From: Polyangium spumosum
Lineage (GTDB): Bacteria; Myxococcota_A; Polyangia; Polyangiales; Polyangiaceae
Direction: 5' to 3'
Length of the DNA stretch: 64,000 nucleotides
Assembly: GCF_009649845.1 (NCBI RefSeq)
Contig: NZ_WJIE01000010.1
Coordinates: 264,060-328,059 of the forward strand
Shown here in pieces: positions 24,077-32,735 of the stretch (its first letter is position 1; every line of letters starts with the position of its first letter). The translations under genes and the position numbers were made by a program. Below the pieces are notes generated by a model. The model did no database searches and was not told where the DNA came from. It saw only the letters and a program-made list of their open reading frames with translations.

Positions 24077-25153
24077 ATGAACCGCTCTTCTCTGCTCACC
24101 GTCGCCGCGACGCTGGCCTCCTTCACCGCCGCGGGCTGCTTCTTCAACCCCTACGCAGGCATGACCGGGCTCGATCCCGAGGCGATCCAGGCGCAACAAG
24201 CGCAGGCGATGGCCGAAGCGCAGGCGCAAAACGACGCGCAGATCCTCGCGCAGCTCGAGGAGTCACGCGCGGCCGTGAAGGCGAGCCCGGGCGACATGAA
24301 CGCGGCGCGGGTGCTCGCCCAGCGCGTGGGGGCCTGTTTCCTCCTCGGGCTCGTCGAGCGAAAGAAGGTCGACGGCGAGGCGGCGATCGCCGAGGTGGAC
24401 GCGGCGCTCGAAGAGGCGACCCGGAAGCACCCCGACCAGAAGGCCGAGGCGCTCTCGTCGAAGGGGATCCTGTTCGTCCACGCGAAGCGCAACAAGGAGG
24501 CGATCGAGACGCTCGAAGCCTCGATGGCGGCGCGGCCGACGGTGCTCGCGTGCGTGCCGCTCATCAAGGAGCTCGACGACGCCGGGCGATCGAGCGAGGT
24601 CGTCGGCCATTGCAAGAAGGCGCGGCCGGCGGCGCGGGACGACGAGGATCGTTACACGCTGCTCGATAGCTGCCTCCGGCACTCGCACGGCGGCGCGGCG
24701 GAGCAGGGGCTCGCGTGGGCCGGCAAGGCGGACATCGATTTCTACAACCAGAGGACGGACGAGATCGTCCAGCAAAACGCGGCGCACCGGGCCGAGCAGG
24801 AGGCGCACTCGGCGCAGATGCGCGCGGACTTCGACGCGAGCCGGAGGCGCGCAGAGGAGGAGCGCGCCGCGCGGGCGGGGGCGCCGAGCTCGGGAGGCGG
24901 CGGCGGTACGTACTCGCTCCGGCTGCACAATAGCTGCTCGCGGACGGTGAAATTGTTCTTCGGGGACAACCCGAAGTTCGGCAGCGGGACGCGGACGTCG
25001 CTCGGCTCGAACACGACGTCGTCGTACTCGGGCGGAGCGCCGAAGACGGTATGGATCGTGGACGATCGGGATCAGGGTATCTCGAGCTTCGTGGCGAGCG
25101 GATCACAATCGATGCAGATCACGTCGAGCTGCTCCGGGTTCTCGACGTACTGA
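24077..25153 (+). CDS. TPR-like lipoprotein with Ser/Thr-rich C-terminal domain
   Basis: A 358-residue protein whose signal peptide ends in the lipobox TAAGC. A Gln/Ala-rich coiled helix (residues 38-70) is followed by helical repeats resembling TPRs (ARVLAQRVGACFLLGLVERK, KAEALSSKGILFVHAKRNKE). A charged coiled coil is at about 230-265. A separate C-terminal beta domain begins YSLRLHNSCSRTVKLFFGDN and includes WIVDDRDQGISSF. Its last two Cys are in SSCSGF. A GTG one codon earlier is an alternative start. Outer-membrane anchored by prediction. The last 35 bp overlap the convergent DUF2243 gene. Confidence 0.75.
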   Translation: MNRSSLLTVAATLASFTAAGCFFNPYAGMTGLDPEAIQAQQAQAMAEAQAQNDAQILAQLEESRAAVKASPGDMNAARVLAQRVGACFLLGLVERKKVDGEAAIAEVDAALEEATRKHPDQKAEALSSKGILFVHAKRNKEAIETLEASMAARPTVLACVPLIKELDDAGRSSEVVGHCKKARPAARDDEDRYTLLDSCLRHSHGGAAEQGLAWAGKADIDFYNQRTDEIVQQNAAHRAEQEAHSAQMRADFDASRRRAEEERAARAGAPSSGGGGGTYSLRLHNSCSRTVKLFFGDNPKFGSGTRTSLGSNTTSSYSGGAPKTVWIVDDRDQGISSFVASGSQSMQITSSCSGFSTY

Positions 25154-25619
25154 GCGCGCGCCGCCCCATTCGAATCAGCAGCCATCCGAGGCCGCCGAGC
25201 ACGAGGCCCGAGACCAGAAAGCCGATGTCCCAGGCGAGCTCGTTCGGGCCCGGCTTGACGTGGTGGATGCCGAAGAGCTGATGGTCGATGAGGCCCTCCA
25301 CGAAATTGAAGAGCCCCCAGCCGAGCGACAGCGCGCCCACGAAGGTCGGCGTCGATCGGGGCGCGGTGTCCTCCTTGAAGCCACGCCAGAGAAGGCCGAG
25401 GCCGATCGCGGTCGTCACCCAGGTGACGGCGTGGAAGACGCCGTCGAAGACCATGTTCACCTTCATGTCCCGGAGGTTCGTCGGCGGCAGGATCGACGAG
25501 AGCATGTTGTGCCATTGCAGGATCTGGTGGAAGACGATGCCGTCCACGAACCCGCCGAGCCCGACGCCGAGGAGGACCCCCGCCGCGACGAGGCCCCCGT
25601 CTTTTTGAACTCGTTCCAT
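25119..25619 (-). CDS. DUF2243 family membrane protein
   Basis: A 166-residue integral membrane protein with four predicted helices. The hallmark motif GGFVDGIVFHQILQWHNMLS lies at about residues 20-39, with FDGVFHAVTWV and a third His-containing segment (IDHQLFGIHHV) later. Conserved His residues on the helices suggest metal or haem coordination, but no function is established. Family members often occur near cytochrome oxidase assembly genes. The start is 5 bp after the stop of a small CPxC membrane protein gene, so the two are one operon. Confidence 0.85.
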   Translation of the reverse strand: MERVQKDGGLVAAGVLLGVGLGGFVDGIVFHQILQWHNMLSSILPPTNLRDMKVNMVFDGVFHAVTWVTTAIGLGLLWRGFKEDTAPRSTPTFVGALSLGWGLFNFVEGLIDHQLFGIHHVKPGPNELAWDIGFLVSGLVLGGLGWLLIRMGRRALSTSRTRSSST

Positions 25620-25624
25620 GTGGT

Positions 25625-25855
25625 TCACCCGTCCTTTCCGATTCCCGCGTTTCGCCCGCGCCCGTGAAAAAGGAACGCCACGAGCCAGACGACCAGGAAG
25701 GGGAGGAGCAGGAGAGCGAGGTGGGCCAACGTGTCCGGATCCTCCCGGATGAACGCGCGCGTCCGCCGCGCGAGCGGGCAGTCGGGGCACGCGATCACGA
25801 GGGCAGGGCGCGCTGTGACGAGGCAGGCGAGCACGAGGGCCACGGTCGCTGGCAT
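25625..25855 (-). CDS. Small CPxC membrane protein upstream of DUF2243
   Basis: A 76-residue protein with an N-terminal hydrophobic segment (VALVLACLVTARPALVIA), a CPDC motif at residues 23-26, a short charged region and a membrane helix (LAHLALLLLPFLVVWLVAFL) with a basic tail. The start is the best ATG for a compact two-helix protein; upstream in-frame starts would run into the facing gene's region. CPDC could bind a metal or be redox active. Coupling to DUF2243 (5 bp) suggests a shared role in the membrane. Confidence 0.6.
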   Translation of the reverse strand: MPATVALVLACLVTARPALVIACPDCPLARRTRAFIREDPDTLAHLALLLLPFLVVWLVAFLFHGRGRNAGIGKDG

Positions 25856-25945
25856 GCGCCCCGAGGTTGCAACGGCGGTGCCCGCCCCGCCGTCGCCGGA
25901 GCCGGAAAGGAGCGCGAGGCCCGAGACCTCGTGTACAATCAGCGC

Positions 25946-26605
25946 ATGCTTTTCCCGATCCATCGAGCTTTTTATCTGATCCTCCCCGTCCTCGTGGCCT
26001 GCAGCGGAAAGGTCGACGTGGAGCCGACCCCGTCGGGCGGCGGCGGCGGGCAGGGCGGGCAGGGCGGCGGCCAGACCGGCAGTTGCCCCGCGGAGCCGCC
26101 CGCTGACGGCGCGCCGTGTGACGTGCCGGCGGAAAAGCCGTGCTCTTACGGCGAATGTTGTCCGCAGACGTTCAACTGCGAGGCGGGGAAGTGGATCGAG
26201 CTGCTCGTCGGTTGCGCGCCGCCCGCGCCGTGCCCCGGGTCTCCGCCGCTCGACGGCGCGCCCTGCGCCGGCGGCCCGTGTGGGCAAACCTCGCCGTGCA
26301 CGTATACCTGTGTGCCGGACGGCGCGGAGATGTTCACCATGACGTGCGGGGACGACAATCTCTGGCACAGCGATACGCCGGACCTCTGCGACGGCGCGTC
26401 GACGTGCGGCGGCATGCTGCAATGCCTCCCGGGGTTCGTCTGCGTCGAGAAGCAGGCCTTCGGGACCCAGTACGAATGCGTCTCCAATCCTTGTTTCCCC
26501 GATTCGCTCTCGTGCGCCTGCGCGGAGCCGGCCTGCGGGGACGGCTTCACCTGCATCCAGGCCTCGGAGAGCAACGTGCTCTGCGAGTGCCCGGCCTGCA
26601 AATGA
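25946..26605 (+). CDS. Cys-rich lipoprotein
   Basis: A 219-residue protein with a lipobox VLVAC, then a short Gly/Gln linker. The mature part has roughly 30 Cys in motifs such as GAPCDVPAEKPCSYGECCPQ, APCAGGPCGQTSPCTYTC and CACAEPACGDGF, ending CECPACK. The Pro/Gly/Cys pattern is typical of myxobacterial surface lipoproteins with disulfide-stapled loops. The only ATG giving a signal peptide is at 25946. Converges with the giant kinase gene 15 bp away. Function unknown. Confidence 0.75.
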   Translation: MLFPIHRAFYLILPVLVACSGKVDVEPTPSGGGGGQGGQGGGQTGSCPAEPPADGAPCDVPAEKPCSYGECCPQTFNCEAGKWIELLVGCAPPAPCPGSPPLDGAPCAGGPCGQTSPCTYTCVPDGAEMFTMTCGDDNLWHSDTPDLCDGASTCGGMLQCLPGFVCVEKQAFGTQYECVSNPCFPDSLSCACAEPACGDGFTCIQASESNVLCECPACK

Positions 26606-26620
26606 AGGAGGGGGCCGCGC

Positions 26621-29600
26621 TCAGGGCCCCTCGGCGTCGGGCGCACGCGCGAGGTCCCGGAGGCGTACGTGCTCCGGGAGATCGTGGTGAAGCGCCCGCA
26701 ATGTGGGGTCCTCGATCCTCTCAAGCCGCCATTCGAGCCTGCGATGGGCCTCGGCGAGGGCCTCTCGGGCGGCGGGCATGTCCCCGGTCGCCACGCGCGC
26801 CTCGATGATGGCGAGCCGCAGCGGCATCTCCGCGTAACCCGCGCAGCCGCCTTGCGTCTCCATCCAGCGAACGACCTCCTCCGCGACCTGCCGCGCTTCG
26901 TCCGGACGACCTTCCCCGAGCAGGGCCAGGATCAACGTCCGCTCGATGGCCGGACGCCAGCCGCGGACGTATTGCAGGATCTCGATCGCCTGCTCGGCGG
27001 CCTCCCGGGCCTCGACGAACCGCCCCGCGGCGAGGAAGACCCGCGCGAGCGCGCCGTACGCGACGCCGATGGTGTCCTCCATCGCGCGCTGATCGATGAG
27101 AAACCTCGCGAGGTCCTCGATCTCCGCCCAGTCCTCCGGCGCGCACCGCTCGGCGAGCACGAGCATTCGATAAAAACGGGTCGTGGACAGGAGGAACTCA
27201 TCATTCCGGCGGAGGGCGGTCTCCAGGCCTTCGCGCAACCTTCGTGCTGCCGTGTCTTCGTCCCCGAGCGCCGCGAGCGCCGCGACGAGCAGGCACAACG
27301 ACATGCCCCCCCAGCGCGAGGAGCACGCCGCTGCATACACGACCATGCCCTCGCGGCAGAGCTCGAGGACCGCCCCGAGATCCCCCGTGATGAAATAGGC
27401 AAAACATGCCCGCGCCAGGCACATGTGCCCGCGGGCGAGCAGCTCCCCCTCCGGGAGGCGCGGCGCGAGCGCCTCCAGCCGGGAAAGGAGCCGCGCCGCG
27501 GGCGCGCCGCTCCCCGTCATCCCGAGCGCGATGTTGGCCGAGCCGAGCAACAGGAGGCACGGGGCCACCGCGTCGGGCGCAGGCTCGAGATCCTCGAGGA
27601 TACGGACGAGCGCGTCGACCTCGTCCCTCATCGACATGTTCACCGCGATGATCAGGAAGGACGATACCGCGTCGCTCCAGGCGACGCTCCCCTCGGGCAG
27701 GAGGGCGAGCGCCTCCTTGCCGATCTGGACGCCCCTGTGCCAGTCCAGGCGCCACATGCAAGCCTCGAACTCGAGGGCGAGGAGCTTCCCGCGTAGCTCA
27801 CCGCGCGGGTCACACGCGAGGCCTCGCTCGGCGCGGATTCGCATGCTGTCGAAATCGTCCTGCTGGTACGATTGCCTCGCGGCGCTGAGATAATGGACGG
27901 CGGCCCGATCGAGGTCGCCGCCTGCGCGGGCGTGCTCGGCGAGGACCATCGGATCCATCTCGCCCACCTGCTCGAGATACGAGCACGCGAGCCGGTGCCC
28001 GAGCCCCCGATCCGCGTCGGTCAAGAGTCCATGGGCGGCGTCGCGCAAGAGCACGTGGCGGAAGCCGTATTCGGTCTCGCCGGGGAAACGGCTCCGCGCG
28101 CGGCGCTCGAGGATCTCGGCCTGGACCAGCTCGAAGAGCCGCTCGTCCGTGGTGATCGTGTCGTGCTGCCGACCGAGGAGCGCGACGAGCCCGCCGCGCC
28201 AGAAGGTTTGTCCAAAAATACTCGCCGCCGAGAGCACGCGGCGCGAGGACAGATCGAGGCACGACAGCCTCGCCTGGAGCATGGCCAGCACGGTCTCGGG
28301 TTGTCCCTCGGCTTTGCCCTCGGAGGCGGCGCGGATGAGCTCCTCCAGGAACAACACGTTTCCCGCGGACTGCTCGACGATACGCGTCACGGAGGCCGCG
28401 GGCACGTCGGGGCCGAGCACGGCCGTGACGAGCTCCTCGGCGGCCCTCGGGCGGAGCCCCGCGAGCCGGATGAGGTGGACGATGCGCCCGCTCCAGAGCT
28501 TGGGGAACACCTCGGTGACCTCGGGTCGGGCGAGCGCCAGCACGAAAAAAGGCAGCTCCCGCCGCTCCACGAGGGCCGCGTCGACGAGCTTGACCGTCGC
28601 GGGATCTCCCCAGTGGAGATCCTCGAGCACGAGGAGGACGGGTTTTTCCGCGCACTCGGCGGCGAGCAGATCCAGAAAGGCCCGCTGGATCTGCTCGTGC
28701 ATGATCTTGGGATCACGAAAGGCCGCGCGGAGCAGGGCGCTCGGCGCCTCCGTCACGACGCCGCACATCGTGGCCAAGAACTCGCCCACCCGCCGCTGAT
28801 CCTCGGGCGCCACGTGGCGCGCCACGCGCGCGCGGATCTTCTCCTCGCGTCGAGCCGGCGGATCCCCCGGGTCCACCTCGCAGAGTCGACGCAATGCCTC
28901 GCAGATCAACGCATACGGCGACCCCGCGCTGAGCGGCGCGCCGCTGCCGAGGAGCACCTCGATCGGGCCTCGTCGCGCGCGCAGCCGGCGCAGAAATTCG
29001 TGCCGCAGCCTGGATTTGCCCGCGCCGGGCGGCGCGACGACGAGCGCGCCCGCCGGCTCCGCGTGCTCGAAGGCGCCGTCGATCGCGGCGAAGAGCACGG
29101 CGAGCTCCCGCTCGCGCCCCACGCACGGCGTCGGCCGCCCGAGCAAGAGGCGCGATTCGTCCGCCCCGCTCGGGCGCTGTCCGCGCAGGATCGGCCCGTC
29201 CGCCGTCCTCGTGATGCCGAATCGAGGCTCGAGCAGCTTGGCGGAGAGGTCGTCCAGAAAAACGCCCGCCTCCGTCGCCGGGCGCGGCTCCGGCTCGGGG
29301 TCCTCCGGGGCGATCGCGCCGACGCGCGGGGCGACGATCAAGAAGGCGCGCTCGATCGCCTCGCCGACGAGGGTCTTTTCTTTCAGCACGCCGCGGCCCG
29401 TGGTCAAGGCGACGTGGGCCTCGGGCCACGACTCCTGCACGGCGAGCGCGCATAACGCGGCCTGTGTCGCTTGATCCACGGCGCTCTGGGCGGGCGTCAC
29501 CACGACGACGAGGGCGCCGCTGGCCAGCCATTCGACGCGCCCGCCGAGGCGCAGGAGCCGGGCGCGCAAAGCTTCGCGGTGCGAGAGCCACGCGGCGCGC

Positions 29601-30640
29601 GCCGAGAGCGTGTCCTCCTCGCCCGAGCTCGGCTCGGCGCCCGAGAGTGCCACGACGACGGAGAGCAATTGCAGGGCGTCTCCGCTGAGCGCCATGGAAG
29701 CCGAGAGAGGCGCGCCCTCCGAAGCCTCGGAGGTGTCGTCCGCGAGGCGCGCGAGCTCGTCCCGGAGCGCCGCGGCGTCGGCGGGGCGCCGCGACGGATC
29801 CTTCTCCAGCATACGCGCGACGAGCGCGGCGAGGCCCGGGGGCGTGCCGGGGCGAAGGGCCGCGACGCTGGGCGCCTCCTCGAAGAGGACCTTCGCGAGG
29901 ATCACGAGCGCGCTCGACGCGAAAAAGGGTGGTTGTCCCGTCAAACACTGGAATGCGACGCAGCCGAGCGCGAACACGTCGGCGCTCGGGCCGATCTCGT
30001 CCTCGCCGCGCGCCTGCTCGGGGGCCATGTAGCCGGGTGTCCCGAGGAGGGCGCCGGGGCGCGTGAGGGCCGTCGTGGAGAGCGAGCTCCGCGCGATCCC
30101 GAAATCGAGGAGCGTGACGCCCTCGACGCGCCCGTCCCGCAGGAAGAGGTTGCTCGGCTTGATGTCGCGGTGGAGGATCCCGCGCGCGTGCGCGGCCGCG
30201 AGCGCGTCCGCGACCTTCCGGAGTAGCGTGACGCAATCGCTTGGATCGAGCGGACCCTCCGCGAGGCGCTGGCCGAGGTCCTGCCCGGCGAGCCATTCGA
30301 GGGCGAGGTACGGACGGCCGTCCTCGGCCGCGCCGTGCGCGAGGTACGACACGATCCCCGGATGCCCGAGCTGCGACAGGAGCCTCGCCTCCCGATCGAA
30401 CCGCTCGGAGAGCTCGCGGCTGATCGTGTCCTCGTGCAGAAGCTTGAGGGCGACATCTCGGCCGATCTGCACGTCGCGGGCGCGGAACACCTCGCCCATT
30501 CCGCCGCGTCCGGCGGTCCGCTCGAGGAGGAAACGACCGGCGACGAGGGAACCTGGGCCGAGGCGGGTGCCCCCGGGCCCGTCACGTCGAGGCCCCTCCA
30601 TCGGCGGGTGCGTGGGCGTCTCATTTTTCGTTGGGGGCAT
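26621..30640 (-). CDS. Giant Ser/Thr protein kinase - pseudo-cyclase - AAA ATPase - TPR protein
   Basis: A 1339-residue cytosolic protein. The eukaryotic-like kinase domain spans about 36-300: GRGGMGEV at 44-51, VALK with Lys66, HRDIKPSN at 157-164, DFG at 179-181, APE near 207. Residues 325-440 resemble a class III cyclase fold, but the GD metal motif is replaced by ASGALVVVV, so it is probably inactive. An ATPase module follows, with Walker A PPGAGKSR near 537-544 and Walker B VLLVLEDLHWGDP later. About 500 residues of helical TPR-type repeats complete it. This layout is characteristic of myxobacterial signalling kinases that integrate ATP-driven and protein-binding inputs. I prefer the ATG at 30640 to a GTG three codons earlier. 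Confidence 0.88.
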   Translation of the reverse strand: MPPTKNETPTHPPMEGPRRDGPGGTRLGPGSLVAGRFLLERTAGRGGMGEVFRARDVQIGRDVALKLLHEDTISRELSERFDREARLLSQLGHPGIVSYLAHGAAEDGRPYLALEWLAGQDLGQRLAEGPLDPSDCVTLLRKVADALAAAHARGILHRDIKPSNLFLRDGRVEGVTLLDFGIARSSLSTTALTRPGALLGTPGYMAPEQARGEDEIGPSADVFALGCVAFQCLTGQPPFFASSALVILAKVLFEEAPSVAALRPGTPPGLAALVARMLEKDPSRRPADAAALRDELARLADDTSEASEGAPLSASMALSGDALQLLSVVVALSGAEPSSGEEDTLSARAAWLSHREALRARLLRLGGRVEWLASGALVVVVTPAQSAVDQATQAALCALAVQESWPEAHVALTTGRGVLKEKTLVGEAIERAFLIVAPRVGAIAPEDPEPEPRPATEAGVFLDDLSAKLLEPRFGITRTADGPILRGQRPSGADESRLLLGRPTPCVGRERELAVLFAAIDGAFEHAEPAGALVVAPPGAGKSRLRHEFLRRLRARRGPIEVLLGSGAPLSAGSPYALICEALRRLCEVDPGDPPARREEKIRARVARHVAPEDQRRVGEFLATMCGVVTEAPSALLRAAFRDPKIMHEQIQRAFLDLLAAECAEKPVLLVLEDLHWGDPATVKLVDAALVERRELPFFVLALARPEVTEVFPKLWSGRIVHLIRLAGLRPRAAEELVTAVLGPDVPAASVTRIVEQSAGNVLFLEELIRAASEGKAEGQPETVLAMLQARLSCLDLSSRRVLSAASIFGQTFWRGGLVALLGRQHDTITTDERLFELVQAEILERRARSRFPGETEYGFRHVLLRDAAHGLLTDADRGLGHRLACSYLEQVGEMDPMVLAEHARAGGDLDRAAVHYLSAARQSYQQDDFDSMRIRAERGLACDPRGELRGKLLALEFEACMWRLDWHRGVQIGKEALALLPEGSVAWSDAVSSFLIIAVNMSMRDEVDALVRILEDLEPAPDAVAPCLLLLGSANIALGMTGSGAPAARLLSRLEALAPRLPEGELLARGHMCLARACFAYFITGDLGAVLELCREGMVVYAAACSSRWGGMSLCLLVAALAALGDEDTAARRLREGLETALRRNDEFLLSTTRFYRMLVLAERCAPEDWAEIEDLARFLIDQRAMEDTIGVAYGALARVFLAAGRFVEAREAAEQAIEILQYVRGWRPAIERTLILALLGEGRPDEARQVAEEVVRWMETQGGCAGYAEMPLRLAIIEARVATGDMPAAREALAEAHRRLEWRLERIEDPTLRALHHDLPEHVRLRDLARAPDAEGP

Positions 30641-30844
30641 GATGTCCACGATTGCGGTCGAACCACCACAATGTGCACACGACTCCCGGTGACGCCAGAC
30701 CGATTGCGATTTTATCCGCTGCGTTCGCCCCTCTCTTCGATCCGAGGAGTCATGGGCTTGACGCCCTGCTCGTGAAAACCAACATTGGTAGAATGGGCGT
30801 TGTATCGCGTGGCCACCGGCGATCGAGCGTGGCCTGACCGCGGT

Positions 30845-31621
30845 TCAAGCCTTCCGATTTCGCTCGACCAGCCGAGCGAGCCCATCGAGCACGCGATCCA
30901 TCCCGAATCGATACGCCGCGTCGGCCTGATAGGCCCCGCCCTGGGCCGCCCCCGCCGCTTCGCCGATTCGCGTGGCCCGGGGGAATTTCTCCGGGTCGAC
31001 CACGCGGCGCAGGAGGTCGGCCTGGGCCTCCCACCACGCCTCGTCCGTCATACCCGTGGCCTCGGGGAGCGCGGCGGCCCCCTCGGCGCTCCGGGCGTTC
31101 GCCTGCACGAAGCCGAGGACGAACGTCAACGCGGCGTCAATCTCCACGTCGGACAAACCAAGGCCGTCGAACGCCGACAGCTCGTACTCGTACTTCGTGA
31201 TCACGCCGGGTCCGAGGGGAGGGCGGCTCGTGCTCGCGTGGACCAGCCACGGATGCGCGGCGTGGAGGGCGCGGTTCTGGTCCGCGATGGAGAGGATCCG
31301 CTCGCGAAAGCCGAGCGGATCGAGCGCGGGCCTCTCGGCGCGGAGGTACACCTGATCGATCATCAGCTCGATCAGCTCGGTCTTTCCTCCCGGCACGTAG
31401 GTGTAGATGGACATGGGGGACGCGCCCACGGCCTGCGCCACCGAGCGCACGGTGACCGCGTCGAGCCCTCGTTCATCGGCGATCGTGAGGGCCGCCTCGA
31501 CCACCCGATCCACGGTGAGCGACTGCCGCGGGCCCCGCGTCTTCAGCGGCGAGAGGTGGTGCCGCCACAGGAGCGCGAGCGTTCGCGCAGGATCCGGGGT
31601 CGCGGGTTTGTTCGGCGCCAT
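30845..31621 (-). CDS. TetR/AcrR family transcriptional regulator
   Basis: A 258-residue repressor-type protein. The helix-turn-helix is near residues 35-80: LTVDRVVEAALTIADERGLD, AVTVRSVAQAVGASPMSIYT, YVPGGKTELIELM. The rest is an all-helical ligand-binding domain of the TetR_C type. GGAG 9 bases upstream supports the ATG at 31621 over one at 31636. Divergent from a small VOC gene; a large palindrome between them is the likely operator for both. The ligand is unknown. Confidence 0.87.
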   Translation of the reverse strand: MAPNKPATPDPARTLALLWRHHLSPLKTRGPRQSLTVDRVVEAALTIADERGLDAVTVRSVAQAVGASPMSIYTYVPGGKTELIELMIDQVYLRAERPALDPLGFRERILSIADQNRALHAAHPWLVHASTSRPPLGPGVITKYEYELSAFDGLGLSDVEIDAALTFVLGFVQANARSAEGAAALPEATGMTDEAWWEAQADLLRRVVDPEKFPRATRIGEAAGAAQGGAYQADAAYRFGMDRVLDGLARLVERNRKA

Positions 31622-31640
31622 GAAATCGGTCTCCATCCCC

Positions 31641-31668
31641 TTGACGGAAACAACGTACTCCGTACACT
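31641..31668 (+). promoter_or_regulatory. Sigma70-like promoter for the VOC gene
   Basis: TTGACG (31641-31646), a 16-bp spacer and TACACT (31663-31668). Predicted transcription start near 31675, about 60 bp before the VOC ATG. The -10 element lies in the centre of the TetR palindrome, so repressor binding would block RNA polymerase. Confidence 0.5.
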
Positions 31669-31685
31669 GTACGTCGTACGAAGTT
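31649..31685. promoter_or_regulatory. Candidate TetR operator (37-bp imperfect palindrome)
   Basis: Core GTACACTGTAC (31662-31672) is symmetric around 31667. The symmetry extends to both sides, with 14 of 18 position pairs complementary over 31649-31685. GTAC recurs four times at 7-bp steps. It sits between the divergent tetR and VOC genes, where TetR-family operators are expected. Confidence 0.6.
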
Positions 31686-31733
31686 TTGGTTCACCTTCAC
31701 GAGGGGCTCGCCCCAGGATCGAGGAACACCCGC

Positions 31734-32129
31734 ATGCAAGCAACCACCGCGTCGGCGATTTCGCTCAACGTCAAGGATGTGGAGGCGTCGCGCGACTTCT
31801 TCGCCCGGCACCTCGGGTTCGCCGCGAAGATGGCCGCGGACGGCTTCGTCTCGATGGCGCGCGGCGACGTCGGATTCCACGTCATCTTCCTGCGGCAAGG
31901 GCTCGCGTCGCTGCAGCCGGAGTCGTTGAAGCACACGCACGCCGGCGGCTTGATCGTAGCGTTCGTCGTGGGCGACGTGGACGCCGAGGAGGCGCGGCTG
32001 CGCGCCGAGGGGGTGCCCATCACGACGCCGCTCCAGACCGAGCCGTGGGGCGAGCGGTTTTTCCAGGTCACGGACCCGAACGGCCTCGTCGTGCAGTTCG
32101 TCCAGTGGATGACGCCGCCGGAGGCGTGA
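31734..32129 (+). CDS. Single-domain VOC protein controlled by divergent TetR
   Basis: A 131-residue cytosolic protein. The VOC fold is shown by ISLNVKDVEASRDFFARHLG at residues 9-28, a central FHVIFLRQG and VTDPNGLVVQFVQW at the end, with a Glu or Gln available for metal binding. GAGG lies upstream of the ATG at 31734. Members include dioxygenases, lyases and drug-sequestering proteins. Control by a TetR regulator suggests a detoxification role; this is inferred. Confidence 0.83.
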   Translation: MQATTASAISLNVKDVEASRDFFARHLGFAAKMAADGFVSMARGDVGFHVIFLRQGLASLQPESLKHTHAGGLIVAFVVGDVDAEEARLRAEGVPITTPLQTEPWGERFFQVTDPNGLVVQFVQWMTPPEA

Positions 32130-32131
32130 TC

Positions 32132-32698
32132 TCAGCGCAGCACGTGCACCACGATCCGTGACGAGAGGCCGCCGAACCTCGCGAGCACCTGCCCCTCGCC
32201 CTCGTCGAAGGCCCCCGCGAAGCCGGCGTTCTCCGGCGGGCACTTGGCCTCGTCGCCGGCGCACGGCTCGGGCCTGCGCGGCGCGAGGGCGCCGGTGAAC
32301 GACCACGCGACGGGCGCGCGGCCGATCGAGAGGCGTTGCCCGGTCTCGTCGAAGGCTTCGAGGCGCATCACGAGCGCGTCGCCGCGCTTGACGGCGCGGG
32401 TCGCGTCGACGTGGACCCGGCTCGGGCGGCGCACGTCGAGCACCACGACGCCGTGCTCGCAAGGGATACGCACCTGGCCCGGGTCGAGGGCCTCGTAGGT
32501 CACGCCCGAGGGATCGAACTGGATCTTCGAACGCGGCCGGGCCTCCGCGACCCGACAAGCGCCGCGGGCCTTCGGTACGTCGTCGCGCGCGCCCACGGCC
32601 ACGAAAAACACGGTCTCCGCCGGCTTCGCGCAGCTCGGCAGCGCCGCGACCATCGTCAGGAGCAGGGCGGCGTGGGAGAGCGTCTCGTCGCGGCGCAT
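32132..32698 (-). CDS. Hypothetical lipoprotein
   Basis: A 188-residue protein whose signal peptide (ALLLTMVAALPSC) ends in a plausible lipobox Cys. The mature part shows beta-sandwich-type strands (HGVVVLDVRRPSRVHVDATR, ALVMRLEAFDETGQRLSI, GEGQVLARFGGLSSRIVVHV), like an Ig-like or Big-type domain, with four Cys. No characterised relative recognised. Converges with the VOC gene (2-bp gap). Confidence 0.68.
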   Translation of the reverse strand: MRRDETLSHAALLLTMVAALPSCAKPAETVFFVAVGARDDVPKARGACRVAEARPRSKIQFDPSGVTYEALDPGQVRIPCEHGVVVLDVRRPSRVHVDATRAVKRGDALVMRLEAFDETGQRLSIGRAPVAWSFTGALAPRRPEPCAGDEAKCPPENAGFAGAFDEGEGQVLARFGGLSSRIVVHVLR

Positions 32699-32735
32699 GG
32701 GGCGCGCGGAGTATCCCTCGGCAAAGGCCCGGGGA

